Shown: positions 1 to 10,019 of the stretch, in pieces
Numbering within the stretch: position 1 is the stretch's first letter
Layout: every line of letters starts with the position of its first letter
Assembly (NCBI GenBank): GCA_013001055.1
Contig: JABDNH010000007.1
Coordinates: 1-64,000, forward strand
Reading direction: 5' to 3'
From: Sphingomonas sp.
GTDB lineage: Bacteria; Pseudomonadota; Alphaproteobacteria; Sphingomonadales; Sphingomonadaceae
DNA length: 64,000 nt
The notes under the pieces: generated by a model
The model's input: only the letters and a program-made list of their open reading frames with translations
What the model was told of the DNA's origin: nothing
Database searches by the model: none
Translations under genes and position numbers: made by a program

Positions 1-3000
1 ACTTGACCGCTTCGATCTGCGCCTGGCGCTGATCATCGGCAACGGCGAACTTGAACCATTCGTGCCGGTCGATACCCTCGAGCATGTCTTCGGTGATTTC
101 CGAACCCTTCTTGACGCCCTTGGGCGCGGCAGAAGCGGTCTGGCCGAGCAGCATGTCGCGCAGACGGTTATAGGTCGCCCGGTTGAGGATCGCGCGTTCG
201 TCCTGGCTATCCTTGCGCAGGCGCTCGATTTCCTCGTGCTGGATCGCACGCGTACGGTCATCGATCTCGATACCGTGACGGTTGAACACACGCACCTCGA
301 CGACCGTGCCGGCAACACCGGGCGGCAGGCGGAGCGAGGTGTCACGCACGTCACTGGCCTTTTCGCCGAAGATCGCGCGGAGGAGTTTTTCCTCCGGCGT
401 CATCGGGCTTTCGCCCTTGGGCGTGATCTTGCCCGCCAGGATGTCGCCCGGGTGCACTTCGGCACCAATGTAGACAATTCCGGCCTCGTCGAGGTTGCGC
501 AGGGCTTCCTCGCCGACGTTGGGAATGTCGCGGGTGATCTCTTCCGGCCCGAGCTTGGTGTCACGGGCGGCGACTTCGAATTCCTCGATGTGGATCGATG
601 TGAAGACGTCGTCACGCACGATGCGCTCGGAGATGAGGATCGAATCCTCGTAGTTGTAGCCGTTCCAGGGCATGAACGCGACGAGCACGTTGCGGCCCAG
701 CGCCAGCTCACCGAACTGGGTCGAAGGGCCGTCAGCGATGATTTCACCGCGCGTCACCGTCTCACCGACTTTCACCAACGGACGCTGGTTGATGCAGGTG
801 TTCTGGTTCGAACGCTGGAACTTCTGCAGCGTGTAGATATCGACGCCGCTTTCGCCGGCCTGCACACCGTCGGTCACGCGCACGACGATACGCGTCGCGT
901 CGACCTGGTCGACCACGCCGGTACGCTTGGCGGCAATTGCAGCGCCGGAGTCACGTGCGACGGTCTCTTCCATACCGGTACCCACAAGCGGGGCATCGGC
1001 CTGGACAAGCGGCACGGCCTGACGTTGCATGTTCGAGCCCATGAGCGCGCGGTTGGCGTCATCGTTCTCGAGGAAGGGGATGAGCGAGGCCGCGACCGAG
1101 ACCAGCTGCTTGGGTGAAACGTCCATCAGCGTGATCTGCTCGCGCTGCGCCATGAGGAATTCGCCGGCCTGGCGGCTCGAGACGATTTCCTCGACGAAGC
1201 TGCCGTCCTTGTCGAGGTCGGCGTTCGCCTGCGCGATCGTGTGCTTCTGCTCTTCCATCGCCGAGAGATAGATGACCTCGTCGGTCACCTTGTTGTTCAC
1301 GACCTTGCGGTACGGCGTTTCGATGAAGCCGTACTTGTTGACGCGGCTGAAGCTGGCGAGCGAGTTGATGAGGCCGATGTTGGGACCTTCAGGCGTTTCG
1401 ATCGGGCAGATACGACCATAGTGCGTCGGGTGAACGTCGCGCACTTCGAAGCCCGCGCGCTCACGCGTGAGGCCGCCCGGGCCAAGCGCCGACACGCGGC
1501 GCTTGTGGGTGACTTCCGAAAGCGGATTGGTCTGGTCCATGAACTGCGAGAGCTGCGAGGAGCCGAAGAACTCACGAACGGCCGCCACGGCGGGCTTGGC
1601 GTTGATGAGATCGTTGGGCATCACCGTCGACACGTCGACCGAGCTCATGCGCTCCTTGACCGCGCGCTCCATGCGCAGGAGGCCGACGCGATACTGGTTT
1701 TCCAGCAATTCGCCGACCGAACGCACGCGGCGGTTAGCAAGGTTATCGATGTCATCGATATCGCCCTTGCCGTCCTTCAGATCGACCAGCGTCTTGACGA
1801 CCGCGAGGATATCTTCGCGGCGCAGCGTGGTGACCGTGTCCTCGGCATCGAGGTCGAGGCGCATGTTGAGCTTCACGCGGCCAACCGCCGAGAGATCATA
1901 GCGCTCGGGATCGAAGAAGAGGCCGTGGAACAGCGCATCCGCGGTTTCGCGGGTGGGCGGCTCGCCCGGGCGCATCACGCGATAGATATCGGCCAGTGCC
2001 TGATCGGTATCTTCGGCCTTGTCGGCGTTGAGCGTGTCGCGGATCCAGGGACCCTTGTTGACATAATCGATGTCGAGAAGCTCGATTTCCTTGATCTTGG
2101 CAGCGTCGAGCTTTTCCAGCGTTTCCGCCGAAATTTCCTCGCCGGCCTCGACATGGATCGCGCCCGTTTTTTCGTTGATAAGGTCGTATGCAGCAAAGCG
2201 ACCGAGGATTTCCTCCATCGGGATGACGACGGTCTTGAGGCCATCGCTTTCAGCTTTCTTGGCGGCGCGCGGCGTAATCTTCTTGCCCGCTTCGAACACG
2301 ACTTCGCCGGTCTTGGCATCGGCAACGTCGTAGGTCGGCTTCTGGCTGCGCCAGGCATCGGGGTTGAACGGCATTTCCCAGCCATTCTTGCCGCGCTTCC
2401 ACGTCACGCGATCATAGAAGTGCTCGAGGATTTCTTCGTGATTGAGGCCAAGTGCGTACAGCAGGGTGGTGACCGGCAGCTTGCGCTTGCGGTCGATACG
2501 TACGTTGACGATGTCCTTGGCGTCGAATTCGAAGTCGAGCCACGAACCGCGGTACGGGATCACGCGGGCAGCAAACAGATACTTGCCGCTCGAGTGGGTC
2601 TTACCGCGATCGTGATCGAACAGCACGCCCGGCGAGCGGTGCATCTGGCTGACGATGACGCGTTCGGTACCATTGATAATGAAGGTGCCGTTGCCCGTCA
2701 TCAGGGGCATGTCGCCCATGTAGACGTCCTGCTCCTTGATATCGATGACCGACTTGGCTTCGGTGTCGGGATCGATTTCGAAGCTGGTGAGGCGCAGCGT
2801 GACGCGCATCGGCGCTGCATAGGTCAGGCCGCGCTGGCGGCATTCTTCGGTATCGAACTTGGGAGGTTCGAGTTCATAGCCATCGAAGTCGAGGTGGGCG
2901 GTGCCGGCGAAGTCCTGGATGGGGAAGACGCCGCGAAGCGTCTTTTCGAGACCCGACATATACTCTTCAGCGGGGCGCGAGCGGAGGAAGTCCTCATAGG

Positions 3001-3130
3001 ATTCCTTCTGCACCTCGATGAGGTTGGGCATTTCCGAAACTTCGTGGATGTTGCCGAAGATCTTGCGGATACGGCGGGCCTTGGAGTGGCCGGCGCGTGT
3101 CGTCGGCACGTCTTTTGCTGTGGTAGCCAT
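1..3130 (-). CDS. rpoB: DNA-directed RNA polymerase subunit beta (N-terminal ~1043 codons, runs off left edge)
   Basis: Beta subunit of RNA polymerase, forming much of the catalytic cleft. The minus-strand frame opens with [20 protein letters not shown] and stays open to base 2. The rifampicin-pocket segment is fully conserved around 1400-1571 ([19 protein letters not shown], then [20 protein letters not shown] and [16 protein letters not shown]), with the usual D, H and S residues, so it looks rifampicin-sensitive. Only about three quarters of a ~1380-residue protein is inside; the C-terminus and presumably rpoC lie to the left. The start follows a CAGGGA ribosome site. Unusually, rplL is not next to it: about 7.7 kb of other genes lie between, so it must have its own promoter. 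Confidence 0.98.
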   Translation of the reverse strand, partial: MATTAKDVPTTRAGHSKARRIRKIFGNIHEVSEMPNLIEVQKESYEDFLRSRPAEEYMSGLEKTLRGVFPIQDFAGTAHLDFDGYELEPPKFDTEECRQRGLTYAAPMRVTLRLTSFEIDPDTEAKSVIDIKEQDVYMGDMPLMTGNGTFIINGTERVIVSQMHRSPGVLFDHDRGKTHSSGKYLFAARVIPYRGSWLDFEFDAKDIVNVRIDRKRKLPVTTLLYALGLNHEEILEHFYDRVTWKRGKNGWEMPFNPDAWRSQKPTYDVADAKTGEVVFEAGKKITPRAAKKAESDGLKTVVIPMEEILGRFAAYDLINEKTGAIHVEAGEEISAETLEKLDAAKIKEIELLDIDYVNKGPWIRDTLNADKAEDTDQALADIYRVMRPGEPPTRETADALFHGLFFDPERYDLSAVGRVKLNMRLDLDAEDTVTTLRREDILAVVKTLVDLKDGKGDIDDIDNLANRRVRSVGELLENQYRVGLLRMERAVKERMSSVDVSTVMPNDLINAKPAVAAVREFFGSSQLSQFMDQTNPLSEVTHKRRVSALGPGGLTRERAGFEVRDVHPTHYGRICPIETPEGPNIGLINSLASFSRVNKYGFIETPYRKVVNNKVTDEVIYLSAMEEQKHTIAQANADLDKDGSFVEEIVSSRQAGEFLMAQREQITLMDVSPKQLVSVAASLIPFLENDDANRALMGSNMQRQAVPLVQADAPLVGTGMEETVARDSGAAIAAKRTGVVDQVDATRIVVRVTDGVQAGESGVDIYTLQKFQRSNQNTCINQRPLVKVGETVTRGEIIADGPSTQFGELALGRNVLVAFMPWNGYNYEDSILISERIVRDDVFTSIHIEEFEVAARDTKLGPEEITRDIPNVGEEALRNLDEAGIVYIGAEVHPGDILAGKITPKGESPMTPEEKLLRAIFGEKASDVRDTSLRLPPGVAGTVVEVRVFNRHGIEIDDRTRAIQHEEIERLRKDSQDERAILNRATYNRLRDMLLGQTASAAPKGVKKGSEITEDMLEGIDRHEWFKFAVADDQRQAQIEAVK

Positions 3131-3322
3131 GAATTTCCCTGCGCTACGGGCGCGCGAAAAGGTTCGCGGGCCCTCGATTGCCAAGTGCTGCGCGGTGCCT
3201 GGATAGCCCATTTCCCATTCGTTCGAACCGTGCGCGTGGGGCGGTTCGTGTCCCGGAAACAGCAGGCAGGCCCCGGGACGCACGAATCCGTGCGGCGGAG
3301 CCACATGTCATTGAATGGCTTC

Positions 3323-3350
3323 GATATACGCCTCTTGTAGGAAAGTTCAA
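3323..3350 (-). promoter_or_regulatory. Candidate rpoB promoter
   Basis: On the minus strand TTGAAC (3345-3350), a 16-base spacer and TATATC (3323-3328) resemble a housekeeping promoter. It sits about 190 bases upstream of the rpoB start. Because rpoB is separated from rplL, such a promoter is expected. The remaining leader to 3131 shows no ORF that I can support. Inference from motif only. Confidence 0.4.
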
Positions 3351-3418
3351 GGGGGGTGGTTGCCGTTTGCGGTGAGGTGACGCAGGGTGCGCGGCGACGC
3401 GTGACAGGGGAGACGAAT

Positions 3419-5434
3419 ATGATCCGCAAAACGATATTTCTGGCCGCAACCGCTATGTTGCTGTCTCCGTCCGCCTGGGCGCAGGAAAGCGAGTATCGCG
3501 TGCTGTCCACCGGCACCGATATCGGCGCGCTTGAGGTCGAGCGCGACGGCAACACGTACGACGTCGTTTGGGATTACAAACAAAATGGTCGCGGCCCCAC
3601 GGTTTCGGAGGTGATCCGTGTCGACGATGCAGGCCGCCCCGTCGAGGTGAAGATCGGTGGGCGAACGACCTTCGGCAACTTGATCGACGAATGGTACCGC
3701 CCGGATGGTAATGGCGGTGCCAATTGGCAGGATGCGGCGGGCGGCGGCAGCACGGATGCCGATGCCTTCTACGTCAGCCAAAGCGGTAGCCCGATGGACC
3801 TCGCGCTCCTGACAGAAGCCTTGCTGCGCGATGCGGATGGCCGCATCGACACGCTGCCTTCGGGCACCGCGGTGCTGACCGCGCGCGACACGATCGATCT
3901 TGCCAGCGAGGCGGGCGATGTGTCGGTCACGATCTACGAGGTGTCCGGTCTCAATACCTCGCCAAGCTACGTCCTGCTCGACAGCAAGGGCAGTTTTTTC
4001 GGCACGGCAAGCCCGTCCTTTGCGGTCCTGCGCGCAGGCTATGAGGAGCATGACCAGGTCTTGCGCGACATGACCGAACTTTATTCGGCCGAGCGGCTTG
4101 CCGAACTCCAGGGCACCTATGCCCATCGTTATGATGTGCCGGTGCGGATTGCCAACGTGCGCATCTTCGACAGCGTTTCCAAAAGCGTGGGCGAACCCAG
4201 CGACGTCGTCGTTTACGACGGCCGCATCACCATGATCGAGCCGGCAGGCGGCGCGCCGATCGACGGCGAAGTGCGCATTGAAGGCGAGGGGACGATGATG
4301 ATCCCCGGCATGTACGAAATGCACGCGCACTTGGGACGCGAAAGCGCACTGACCAACGTGCTCGCCGGTATCACCTCGATGCGCGATATCGGCAACCGCA
4401 ACGAAGTGCTCGACAAATTGCTCGAGCGGATCGAGGCCGGCGAGCTCGCCGGGCCTCGCGTCACGCGCTTTGGCTTCATCGAAGGCGAAAGCCCTTTCTC
4501 TTCGCGCACCGGGGTGCTCGTCACGAGCGCCGAAGAGGCGGTCGAAGCCACGCGCATGTATGCCGCCAAGGGCTTCCATGGCATCAAGCTGTACAATTCG
4601 ATGAAACCCGAGTGGAATGCGGCGGCCATCGCCGAAGCCAGGAAGCTCGGCCTGATGGTCGCGGGACACGTGCCGGCATTCTCGACCGCCGATGCGATGA
4701 TCGAGATGGGTTATAGCGAGGTCACGCACGTCAATCAGCTGATGCTCGGCTGGGTTCTTGGCGAGGGCGAAGATACGCGCACGCTGTTCCGCTTCACCGC
4801 CATGAAGCGTTTCCCGTCGCTCGACCTTTACGGCGACCAGGTCAACAGGACGATTGACGCGATGCTCGCTAACGGCGTGGCGCACGAACCCACGCTCGGC
4901 ATTCACGAAATCGGACTGACCGCGAAAGACGGCGAATATCATGCCGGCGCAGTGAGCTATGCCGATAACATGCCGCCGAGCGTACAGCGTAGCCTGAAGC
5001 AGGCGCTGTTCGGTGCCGACACGGCTCAAGAGCGGCAGGAATATGTCGACGCTTACGCAACCATCAAGGACACGCTACGGCGAATGCACAAGTCGGGCAT
5101 CCTCCTGATCCCGGGCACCGATACTGGCGGCGCGCTGACCTATCACCGCGAACTCGAACTGTTCGGTGAGCTCGGCATGAGCAACGAAGAAGTCCTGGCG
5201 CGCGCGACGATCGACATGGCGCGCTATCTCGGCCAGGATGAAGACCTTGGCTCGATCGAGCGCGGCAAGCTGGCTGACTTCTTTCTCGTCCGGGGCGATC
5301 CCACGACGGATCTTGGCCAGCTGAAGCAGATCGGCCTCGTGTCGCGCGGCGGTACCTTCTACGCGCCTGCCGAGGTGCTTCCCGCATTCGGAATTACGCC
5401 TTTCGCCGAAGCGATCGACCTGCCCGAACAATAA
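3419..5434 (+). CDS. Secreted amidohydrolase (imidazolonepropionase-like metal-dependent hydrolase)
   Basis: A 671-residue exported hydrolase of the amidohydrolase superfamily; substrate unknown, perhaps a peptide or cyclic amide in the periplasm. Start chosen at 3419 behind AGGGGA; it gives a clean signal peptide ending AWA-QE near residue 21. Residues ~23-270 are a beta-rich, poorly conserved region; the TIM-barrel follows. All metal-site positions are visible: H302 and H304 in MHAHLG, K390 in GIKLYN, H417 in GHVPAF, H437 in THVNQ, D568 in GTDTGG. The C-terminal GKLADFFLV closing motif is typical. A longer upstream start would remove the signal peptide. It diverges from rpoB and is followed 24 bases later by the BrkB-like gene. 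Confidence 0.85.
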   Translation: MIRKTIFLAATAMLLSPSAWAQESEYRVLSTGTDIGALEVERDGNTYDVVWDYKQNGRGPTVSEVIRVDDAGRPVEVKIGGRTTFGNLIDEWYRPDGNGGANWQDAAGGGSTDADAFYVSQSGSPMDLALLTEALLRDADGRIDTLPSGTAVLTARDTIDLASEAGDVSVTIYEVSGLNTSPSYVLLDSKGSFFGTASPSFAVLRAGYEEHDQVLRDMTELYSAERLAELQGTYAHRYDVPVRIANVRIFDSVSKSVGEPSDVVVYDGRITMIEPAGGAPIDGEVRIEGEGTMMIPGMYEMHAHLGRESALTNVLAGITSMRDIGNRNEVLDKLLERIEAGELAGPRVTRFGFIEGESPFSSRTGVLVTSAEEAVEATRMYAAKGFHGIKLYNSMKPEWNAAAIAEARKLGLMVAGHVPAFSTADAMIEMGYSEVTHVNQLMLGWVLGEGEDTRTLFRFTAMKRFPSLDLYGDQVNRTIDAMLANGVAHEPTLGIHEIGLTAKDGEYHAGAVSYADNMPPSVQRSLKQALFGADTAQERQEYVDAYATIKDTLRRMHKSGILLIPGTDTGGALTYHRELELFGELGMSNEEVLARATIDMARYLGQDEDLGSIERGKLADFFLVRGDPTTDLGQLKQIGLVSRGGTFYAPAEVLPAFGITPFAEAIDLPEQ

Positions 5435-5458
5435 ACTCGCTGGCACGTTGGGAACGTC

Positions 5459-6262
5459 ATGATCGATCTCCTTAAGCGTACTTTTTCGGCGACCAGCGAC
5501 GATAATATCGGCCTGGTCGCTGCCGGTGTTGCCTTTTACGGATTCCTCGCTTTCGTCCCGCTCCTGGCTGCAGTGGTGCTTGCCTATGGTTTGTTCGCCG
5601 ATCCGGTGGACGCCATCGGCCATGCCAGCCGCGTCTTCCAGATTCTTCCCGACGGCGCCGCACGTATCGTGGTCGATCAGATGGAGGCAATTGCCGACAC
5701 CGATGCATCGACTGCCGGCTTTGGGCTGGTGCTGGCGTTGGGGTCGGCGCTTTTCGGTGCAATGAAAGGTGCCAAGGCCGTCATCATCGCGCTCAACATC
5801 GTGACCGGGGTCGAGGAACCACGCGGGTTCCTGCGTCAGAACGGCACCGCGCTGCTGATCACCGTGTCGCTGTCGCTGACTGCGCTCGTGGCGCTCGCGG
5901 CGATATCGCTTTTGCCGCTAATCGAAAGCCTGTGGCCCGGACTGCCCGATATCCTGGCCCTGATCTTGCGCGTGGCCTTCTGGCTCCTGTTCGGCCTCGC
6001 TGCGGCAGTCGGCGTCGCGCTGATCTACCGCTTCGGCCCCAACGCGCCGCATCACCATTGGCGAACGTTGCTACCGGGTGCGCTGGCTGCGACCGGCGGG
6101 TTCTTGATCGTTACGCTTGCCTTCGGTCTCTTTGTCGCCAATTTCGGCAGCTACAACGCGACCTACGGCGCGCTTGGTGCGGTCGTAGTACTGCTAATGT
6201 GGCTCTACCTTTCAGCCTATGTCCTGTTGTTCGGTGCCGAGCTCAACGTTGAGCTCCGCTGA
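5459..6262 (+). CDS. YihY/BrkB family inner-membrane protein
   Basis: Integral membrane protein of 267 residues in the YihY/virulence factor BrkB family, whose molecular role is unsettled (a transport or envelope role has been proposed). About six hydrophobic segments are visible, at roughly residues 18-45, 90-110, 125-155, 160-190, 205-230 and 235-260. Family hallmarks present are the N-terminal GVAFYGFLAFVPLLAA stretch, the YRFGPNAPHHHWR loop before TM5, and the C-terminal NATYGALGAVVVLLMWLYLS segment. Its start is 24 bases after the amidohydrolase stop, so the two may be co-transcribed. Confidence 0.85.
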   Translation: MIDLLKRTFSATSDDNIGLVAAGVAFYGFLAFVPLLAAVVLAYGLFADPVDAIGHASRVFQILPDGAARIVVDQMEAIADTDASTAGFGLVLALGSALFGAMKGAKAVIIALNIVTGVEEPRGFLRQNGTALLITVSLSLTALVALAAISLLPLIESLWPGLPDILALILRVAFWLLFGLAAAVGVALIYRFGPNAPHHHWRTLLPGALAATGGFLIVTLAFGLFVANFGSYNATYGALGAVVVLLMWLYLSAYVLLFGAELNVELR

Positions 6263-6329
6263 CCGAAGATCGAGGTAGATATCCGAGGTCAATGTTGACA
6301 CGGATTAAGTTTCGCTGCCTGATGCGATC

Positions 6330-7364
6330 ATGAGCTTGATCCGCACCGTCATATTCCTGTTCGCGCTGTTCATCGGCAGCATGGCACATGCCGGCGAACC
6401 GGCGCGTATCGTGGCGATCGGGGATCTGCATGGCGATTACGAAGCCTATCACGATATCGCGCTGACGGCGGGAATGATCGACGAAGATGGCGACTGGGCT
6501 GGCGGCGATACCGTGCTGGTCCAGCTCGGGGACGTTACGGACCGCGGACCTGACAGCCTCAAGATTATCCGTAACCTGATGAAGCTTGAAGAACAGGCGG
6601 CCTCGGCGGGCGGCCGGGTCGTTGTCTTGATCGGCAACCACGAAGCCATGAATGTCATAGGCGACCTTCGCTACGTACATCCTGGCGAATTCGAAGCCTT
6701 CGTCGGTTCCAAATCCAAAAGTCTTCGCCGCGCCTTCTGGCGCAACAATGAAGTCGCCTTCCTCGCGAAGATGGAGGCGCGTTTCCCCGACGGCAACGCC
6801 GAGCAGTGGCGCAAGAAATGGGAGGAAGAGCACCCGCTCGGCTGGGTCGAGCATCGCCTTGCCTGGCAACCCGGCGGCGAGCTGGCAAAATGGTATGCGC
6901 GCAAGCAGGCCATCGCCAAGGTCGGCAGCACACTATTCGTCCATGGCGGCATTAGCGCGGAGGTCGCCGCGCAAGGGATCAATGCAACCAACGCGGCGAT
7001 CGTGGCCGGACTGGCCGATCGTGCCCTATTATCACCGCTCGAAGCGGCAAGAGGGCCGCTATGGTATCGCGGCAATCTTGAAGAAAAAGCGGGCGAACGC
7101 ACGGTCGAGATGGTGCGCGGCGAGCTGGACGGGGTGCTCGCGACACTTGGCGCCAAACGGCTCGTGGTCGCCCATACGCCGCGGCTCGAAGGAATCGACG
7201 CCCAGCATGACGGAAGGCTGGTGCGCATCGATACCGGTATGGCCGATCATTATGGCGGGCGGCTTTCCTATCTCGAGATACTCGACGGCGCGGCGTTCGC
7301 TATCGAGCAGGATGACGCGGGCAAGTGGAAGCGTCGGGCCTTGCCGCAAGGAGGTGGCACATGA
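6330..7364 (+). CDS. Exported metallophosphoesterase (Shewanella-like phosphatase type)
   Basis: Calcineurin-like phosphoesterase of 344 residues. A signal peptide (residues 1-21, ending AHA) places it in the periplasm. The PPP-family signatures are intact: GDLHGD at 31-36, GDVTDRGPDS near 68-77, and GNHEAMN near 102-108, with later FVHGG and a VAHTP segment giving the remaining metal-binding histidines. This arrangement matches the bacterial Shewanella-like phosphatases; a phosphoprotein or small phosphoester substrate is possible. Its stop overlaps the next start (ATGA at 7361-7364), which indicates translational coupling to the CotH-like gene. Confidence 0.85.
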   Translation: MSLIRTVIFLFALFIGSMAHAGEPARIVAIGDLHGDYEAYHDIALTAGMIDEDGDWAGGDTVLVQLGDVTDRGPDSLKIIRNLMKLEEQAASAGGRVVVLIGNHEAMNVIGDLRYVHPGEFEAFVGSKSKSLRRAFWRNNEVAFLAKMEARFPDGNAEQWRKKWEEEHPLGWVEHRLAWQPGGELAKWYARKQAIAKVGSTLFVHGGISAEVAAQGINATNAAIVAGLADRALLSPLEAARGPLWYRGNLEEKAGERTVEMVRGELDGVLATLGAKRLVVAHTPRLEGIDAQHDGRLVRIDTGMADHYGGRLSYLEILDGAAFAIEQDDAGKWKRRALPQGGGT

Positions 7365-8371
7365 TCGAACTGGTGATGACCGCGATGGTCATGCAACCCG
7401 TGGACGAACCTCAACCGCTTTTCGAAAGCGACGCGGTCTTGAACGTGACGATCTCGGGGCCGTTCAGCCGATTGGTGCGACGGGCCAAGCGCAATCCGCA
7501 GCCCTATGCCGTGCGCGTGACCGTTAACGGTATGGAGCATAACGCCACGATCGAGGCCAGGGGCCTTACGCGGCGGGTCGGCGGGTTCTGCACTTTCCCA
7601 CCACTGCGCCTGAGCTTTCCGTCCAAGCCCGATGGGGCATCGCCATTTGCGGGTCAGGGAAAGCTCAAGATGGTCACGCATTGTCAGGACAAGGGCAATT
7701 ACGAGCAGGTCATGCTGCGTGAATATGCCGCCTATCGTCTCTACAACGTGATGACCGATGAAAGCTTGCGCGTGCGTCTTGCCAATATCCGCTACGAAAA
7801 CGAAAGCGGGAACGAAGTGGCGACGCGGATGGGGTTCTTCATCGAAGATATCGATGCCGCTGCCGACCGGCTTGGCGGCACCGAGATCAACTTGCCCGAG
7901 ATCGGCTCACGCTGGATCGGCCAGCAGCGCGCTGCGCGCTATGCGCTTTTCCAGTATATGATCGGCAATCTCGACTGGTCGATGTTCCGTGGACCACAAG
8001 ATCGGCATTGTTGCCATAACAGCAAGGTCATCGGATCGGGCAAGCAAGCGCGCCAGGATCTCATTCCCGTACCGTACGATTTCGACATGTCGGGCTGGGT
8101 CGATGCGCCTTACGCCGTCGCGCCGGAAGGCCTACCCGTCCGCAACGTGCGGCAGCGTCTCTATCGCGGGTTGTGCCGCTATGGGCCCGACACGCTTGCG
8201 CTTGCGGCCGATTTGCGGGGTCGCCGTAGCGAACTCGCCGCGGCTTATCGCAACGTTCCGGGCATGAGCGATGGTACGCGCGGGGACCTCGACGACTATC
8301 TCGCCGATTTCTTCTCGGACATCAGTAGCGACGAGCGGGTGCGCGACAAGATACTGGACGATTGCCGCTAG
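7361..8371 (+). CDS. Conserved protein of unknown function, CotH-kinase-like sequence pattern
   Basis: 336 residues from an ATG behind AAGGAGGT, overlapping the phosphatase stop by four bases. I do not recognise a named family with certainty. The order of motifs resembles CotH-type atypical kinases: EARGLTRR then PPLRLSFPSK, LREYAAYRLYNVMT, VRLANIRYE, a GFFIED strand, then GNLDWS, CCHN and VPYDFDMSG, which would correspond to catalytic and metal-binding acidic positions. CotH proteins phosphorylate spore-coat or secreted proteins; whether this one has activity is inference. No clear signal peptide. It ends tail-to-tail with the minus-strand propeller gene (4-base overlap at 8368-8371). Confidence 0.55.
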   Translation: MIELVMTAMVMQPVDEPQPLFESDAVLNVTISGPFSRLVRRAKRNPQPYAVRVTVNGMEHNATIEARGLTRRVGGFCTFPPLRLSFPSKPDGASPFAGQGKLKMVTHCQDKGNYEQVMLREYAAYRLYNVMTDESLRVRLANIRYENESGNEVATRMGFFIEDIDAAADRLGGTEINLPEIGSRWIGQQRAARYALFQYMIGNLDWSMFRGPQDRHCCHNSKVIGSGKQARQDLIPVPYDFDMSGWVDAPYAVAPEGLPVRNVRQRLYRGLCRYGPDTLALAADLRGRRSELAAAYRNVPGMSDGTRGDLDDYLADFFSDISSDERVRDKILDDCR

Positions 8372-9180
8372 CGCGCAGGATAGACAGTCAGTCGGCCCCG
8401 CCGCGTCGCCGTTCCCTCATCGGCCAAGGCGATCCAGCGGCCGCCGAGAAATGCGATTCCTTCGGTCATCGGATGCTGTCTTGGCGTGAGCCGGCGCTTT
8501 TCCAGCAACGTGCCTAGACGATCGAAGGTCAGCATGATGCGATTGCGTCCCGACACGATTTGGAGCTCTCCCGACCCCGGGTCCCAATCGATCCCCGACG
8601 GGCGGAAATCAGGCCGCTCCTCTTTAGTGAGGAAGGCGGTAAGGGCAAGCGATATGAAAGGCGTCTGCGCGGCGTGCTCGCTGTCGATTGCCCAGCGATA
8701 GATGGTAAGTCGTCGCGCTTCGGTTCCCATGCTGTCGCGGCGCCCGCGCTTGCAAAGAATGAGCAGCTCGTCGTCGTTTGGACTAGCCGAAAGCCCCTCG
8801 ATCTCGCAGAAGGGGCCAACGCCGCTGTCATGGACGGTGTAGGCAACACGCTGTCGGTGGCGGCCTATGTCGGCGGCGTAGATCAGCCCGTCTGAGGTGA
8901 TCAGAAAAACGCGCTTGCCGACCCGCGCGATACCTTCGAAATCGCCTTCGAGCGTGGGGTCGCCGAGCGCGAAGGCGCGCAGGACACGACCGCGTTCCAG
9001 CTCGATCTCATAAACGATGGCATGCTCGTCATTATGCGCAAACACGCTGCGCTGGCTTGCAACGGCCAGTCCGCTTACCTCTTCCAGTCCCTTGGGCAGG
9101 CTGAAACGGCGCGCCTCTTCGATTTGCTGTGTCGCCCCCAGCGTCAGGGCGACCGGCAGCAGTGCCGCCAGCTTCATCAT
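8368..9180 (-). CDS. SdiA-regulated/YjiK-like beta-propeller protein
   Basis: 270 residues with an N-terminal signal peptide (MMKLAALLPVALTLGAT). The body has repeated four-strand blade signatures, for example EEVSGLAVASQRSVFAHNDE near 34-53, GDFEGIARVGKRVFLITSDG, PFCEIEGLSASPNDDELLIL, FRPSGIDWDP and MTEGIAFLGGRWIALADEG. These match the YjiK (SdiA-regulated) and phytase-like propeller families, which may bind or cleave phosphoesters. Its start overlaps the stop of the DUF4956 gene (ATGA), so the two form an operon. Function unproven. Confidence 0.6.
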   Translation of the reverse strand: MMKLAALLPVALTLGATQQIEEARRFSLPKGLEEVSGLAVASQRSVFAHNDEHAIVYEIELERGRVLRAFALGDPTLEGDFEGIARVGKRVFLITSDGLIYAADIGRHRQRVAYTVHDSGVGPFCEIEGLSASPNDDELLILCKRGRRDSMGTEARRLTIYRWAIDSEHAAQTPFISLALTAFLTKEERPDFRPSGIDWDPGSGELQIVSGRNRIMLTFDRLGTLLEKRRLTPRQHPMTEGIAFLGGRWIALADEGTATRRGRLTVYPAR

Positions 9181-9842
9181 CCCTGCTTCTTTTCGCTTTC
9201 GGGCGGGGCATCCTCATCAAGCTCGTTGCCGTGATTGGGACGGAAAAAGCGGTGTGCGCCCTTGATCGCGCCGTAATCCGAACTCCACAGCGCGATGAAA
9301 AGATAGTTGAAGAAGATGGACGTCACGAGCGCCACTTCGAGTGCACCGATACCCGCAGACAGGCCGATGGCGATGGCAAGAAAGATGTATAGCGCGTCGC
9401 CGGAGCTTTTGAGTGTATTACGAAAACGCACCCCTGCCACGATCCCGGCAAGGCTGAAGGCCAGCGCCAAACTATTGTGCACGATCACGACGATCGCGGT
9501 GACTACGATCGGCAGGATGATGATCGTCTCGACGATAGACTGGTTATATTCGGCCCGGTTGCGGCAGCTCATGTAGAGCCAGCTCACCGGCAACACGGTG
9601 TAGAGCGCACCGAACATCGCCATCAGAAGCCAGATGATCGAGCCGGTGAGGTCGCCCGCGCGGTTGGCGCCAATCTCGATGGATTCGAAGGGGTCGTCGC
9701 TGGGGCCGGTCAGCAGCGCCTCGGCACCTCCGATGGGCAGGTAGGCTGAACTCTCGGGCACGATCGCAGTCATGCCGTACACAATCGCGGTGACAGCGAG
9801 ATAGTAGATCGTCAGCGCCGCAAATAATCGAACAACGCGCAT
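9177..9842 (-). CDS. DUF4956 family membrane protein
   Basis: 221 residues if translation starts at 9842, six bases after an AGGGGG site; an ATG at 9848 abuts that site and is less likely. Hydrophobic segments are seen near residues 7-26, 70-95, 110-135, 140-160 and 165-190. The signature ALAFSLAGIVAGVRFRNTLK followed by GDALYIFLAIAIGLSAGIGA is that of DUF4956. In many bacteria such genes sit with VTC-domain polyphosphate polymerases and CotH-like genes; here a CotH-like gene is near but no VTC gene is visible. Co-transcribed with the propeller gene. Confidence 0.75.
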   Translation of the reverse strand: MRVVRLFAALTIYYLAVTAIVYGMTAIVPESSAYLPIGGAEALLTGPSDDPFESIEIGANRAGDLTGSIIWLLMAMFGALYTVLPVSWLYMSCRNRAEYNQSIVETIIILPIVVTAIVVIVHNSLALAFSLAGIVAGVRFRNTLKSSGDALYIFLAIAIGLSAGIGALEVALVTSIFFNYLFIALWSSDYGAIKGAHRFFRPNHGNELDEDAPPESEKKQG

Positions 9843-9893
9843 CCGCATCCCCCTAAAACGTGCATAGACACTACGCCATGTCTCGGCAGACGC

Positions 9894-9930
9894 CAAACAA
9901 AAGGGGCGGCCCTGGGGAAAGGCCGCCCCC
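9894..9930 (-). terminator. Rho-independent terminator of the sRNA candidate
   Basis: GGGGCGGCC / GGCCGCCCC perfect 9-bp stem with a 9-base loop. On the minus strand it is followed by TTTTGTTTG; on the plus strand no T-run follows, so it works only leftwards. Confidence 0.6.
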
Positions 9931-10016
9931 GACGCCCATACCCTGCAAGGGCAAGCCAGGGTACGTGCATCGTCTCGAAGCAACGAAGACATCGTCTTCG
10001 CCCGAGGTTCGAAGAT
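9894..10016 (-). ncRNA. Candidate small RNA (~120 nt) with promoter and intrinsic terminator
   Basis: On the minus strand a promoter (10020-10048) is followed at once by a sequence that folds into three hairpins. The first pairs GACATC with GATGTC and CTTCG with CGAAG (about 10019-9986). The second pairs TACCCTG with CAGGGTA (about 9963-9938). The third is a 9-bp GC stem (9903-9911 with 9921-9929) followed by TTTTGTTTG. No protein gene ends here, so the terminator has no other evident owner. The next minus-strand gene starts about 50 bases downstream. Not matched to a named RNA family. Confidence 0.5.
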
Positions 10017-10019
10017 GTC

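Noticed and set aside
1241-3340. A 699-codon plus-strand open frame opposite rpoB
   Set aside because: It is the antisense shadow of rpoB, whose reading on the minus strand is conserved base for base; the plus-strand product has a His/Asp/Ala-rich composition with no domain.
3347-5029. A 560-codon minus-strand frame opposite the amidohydrolase
   Set aside because: Shadow of the amidohydrolase, which has a signal peptide and all metal ligands; high-GC codon bias leaves the antisense frame open.
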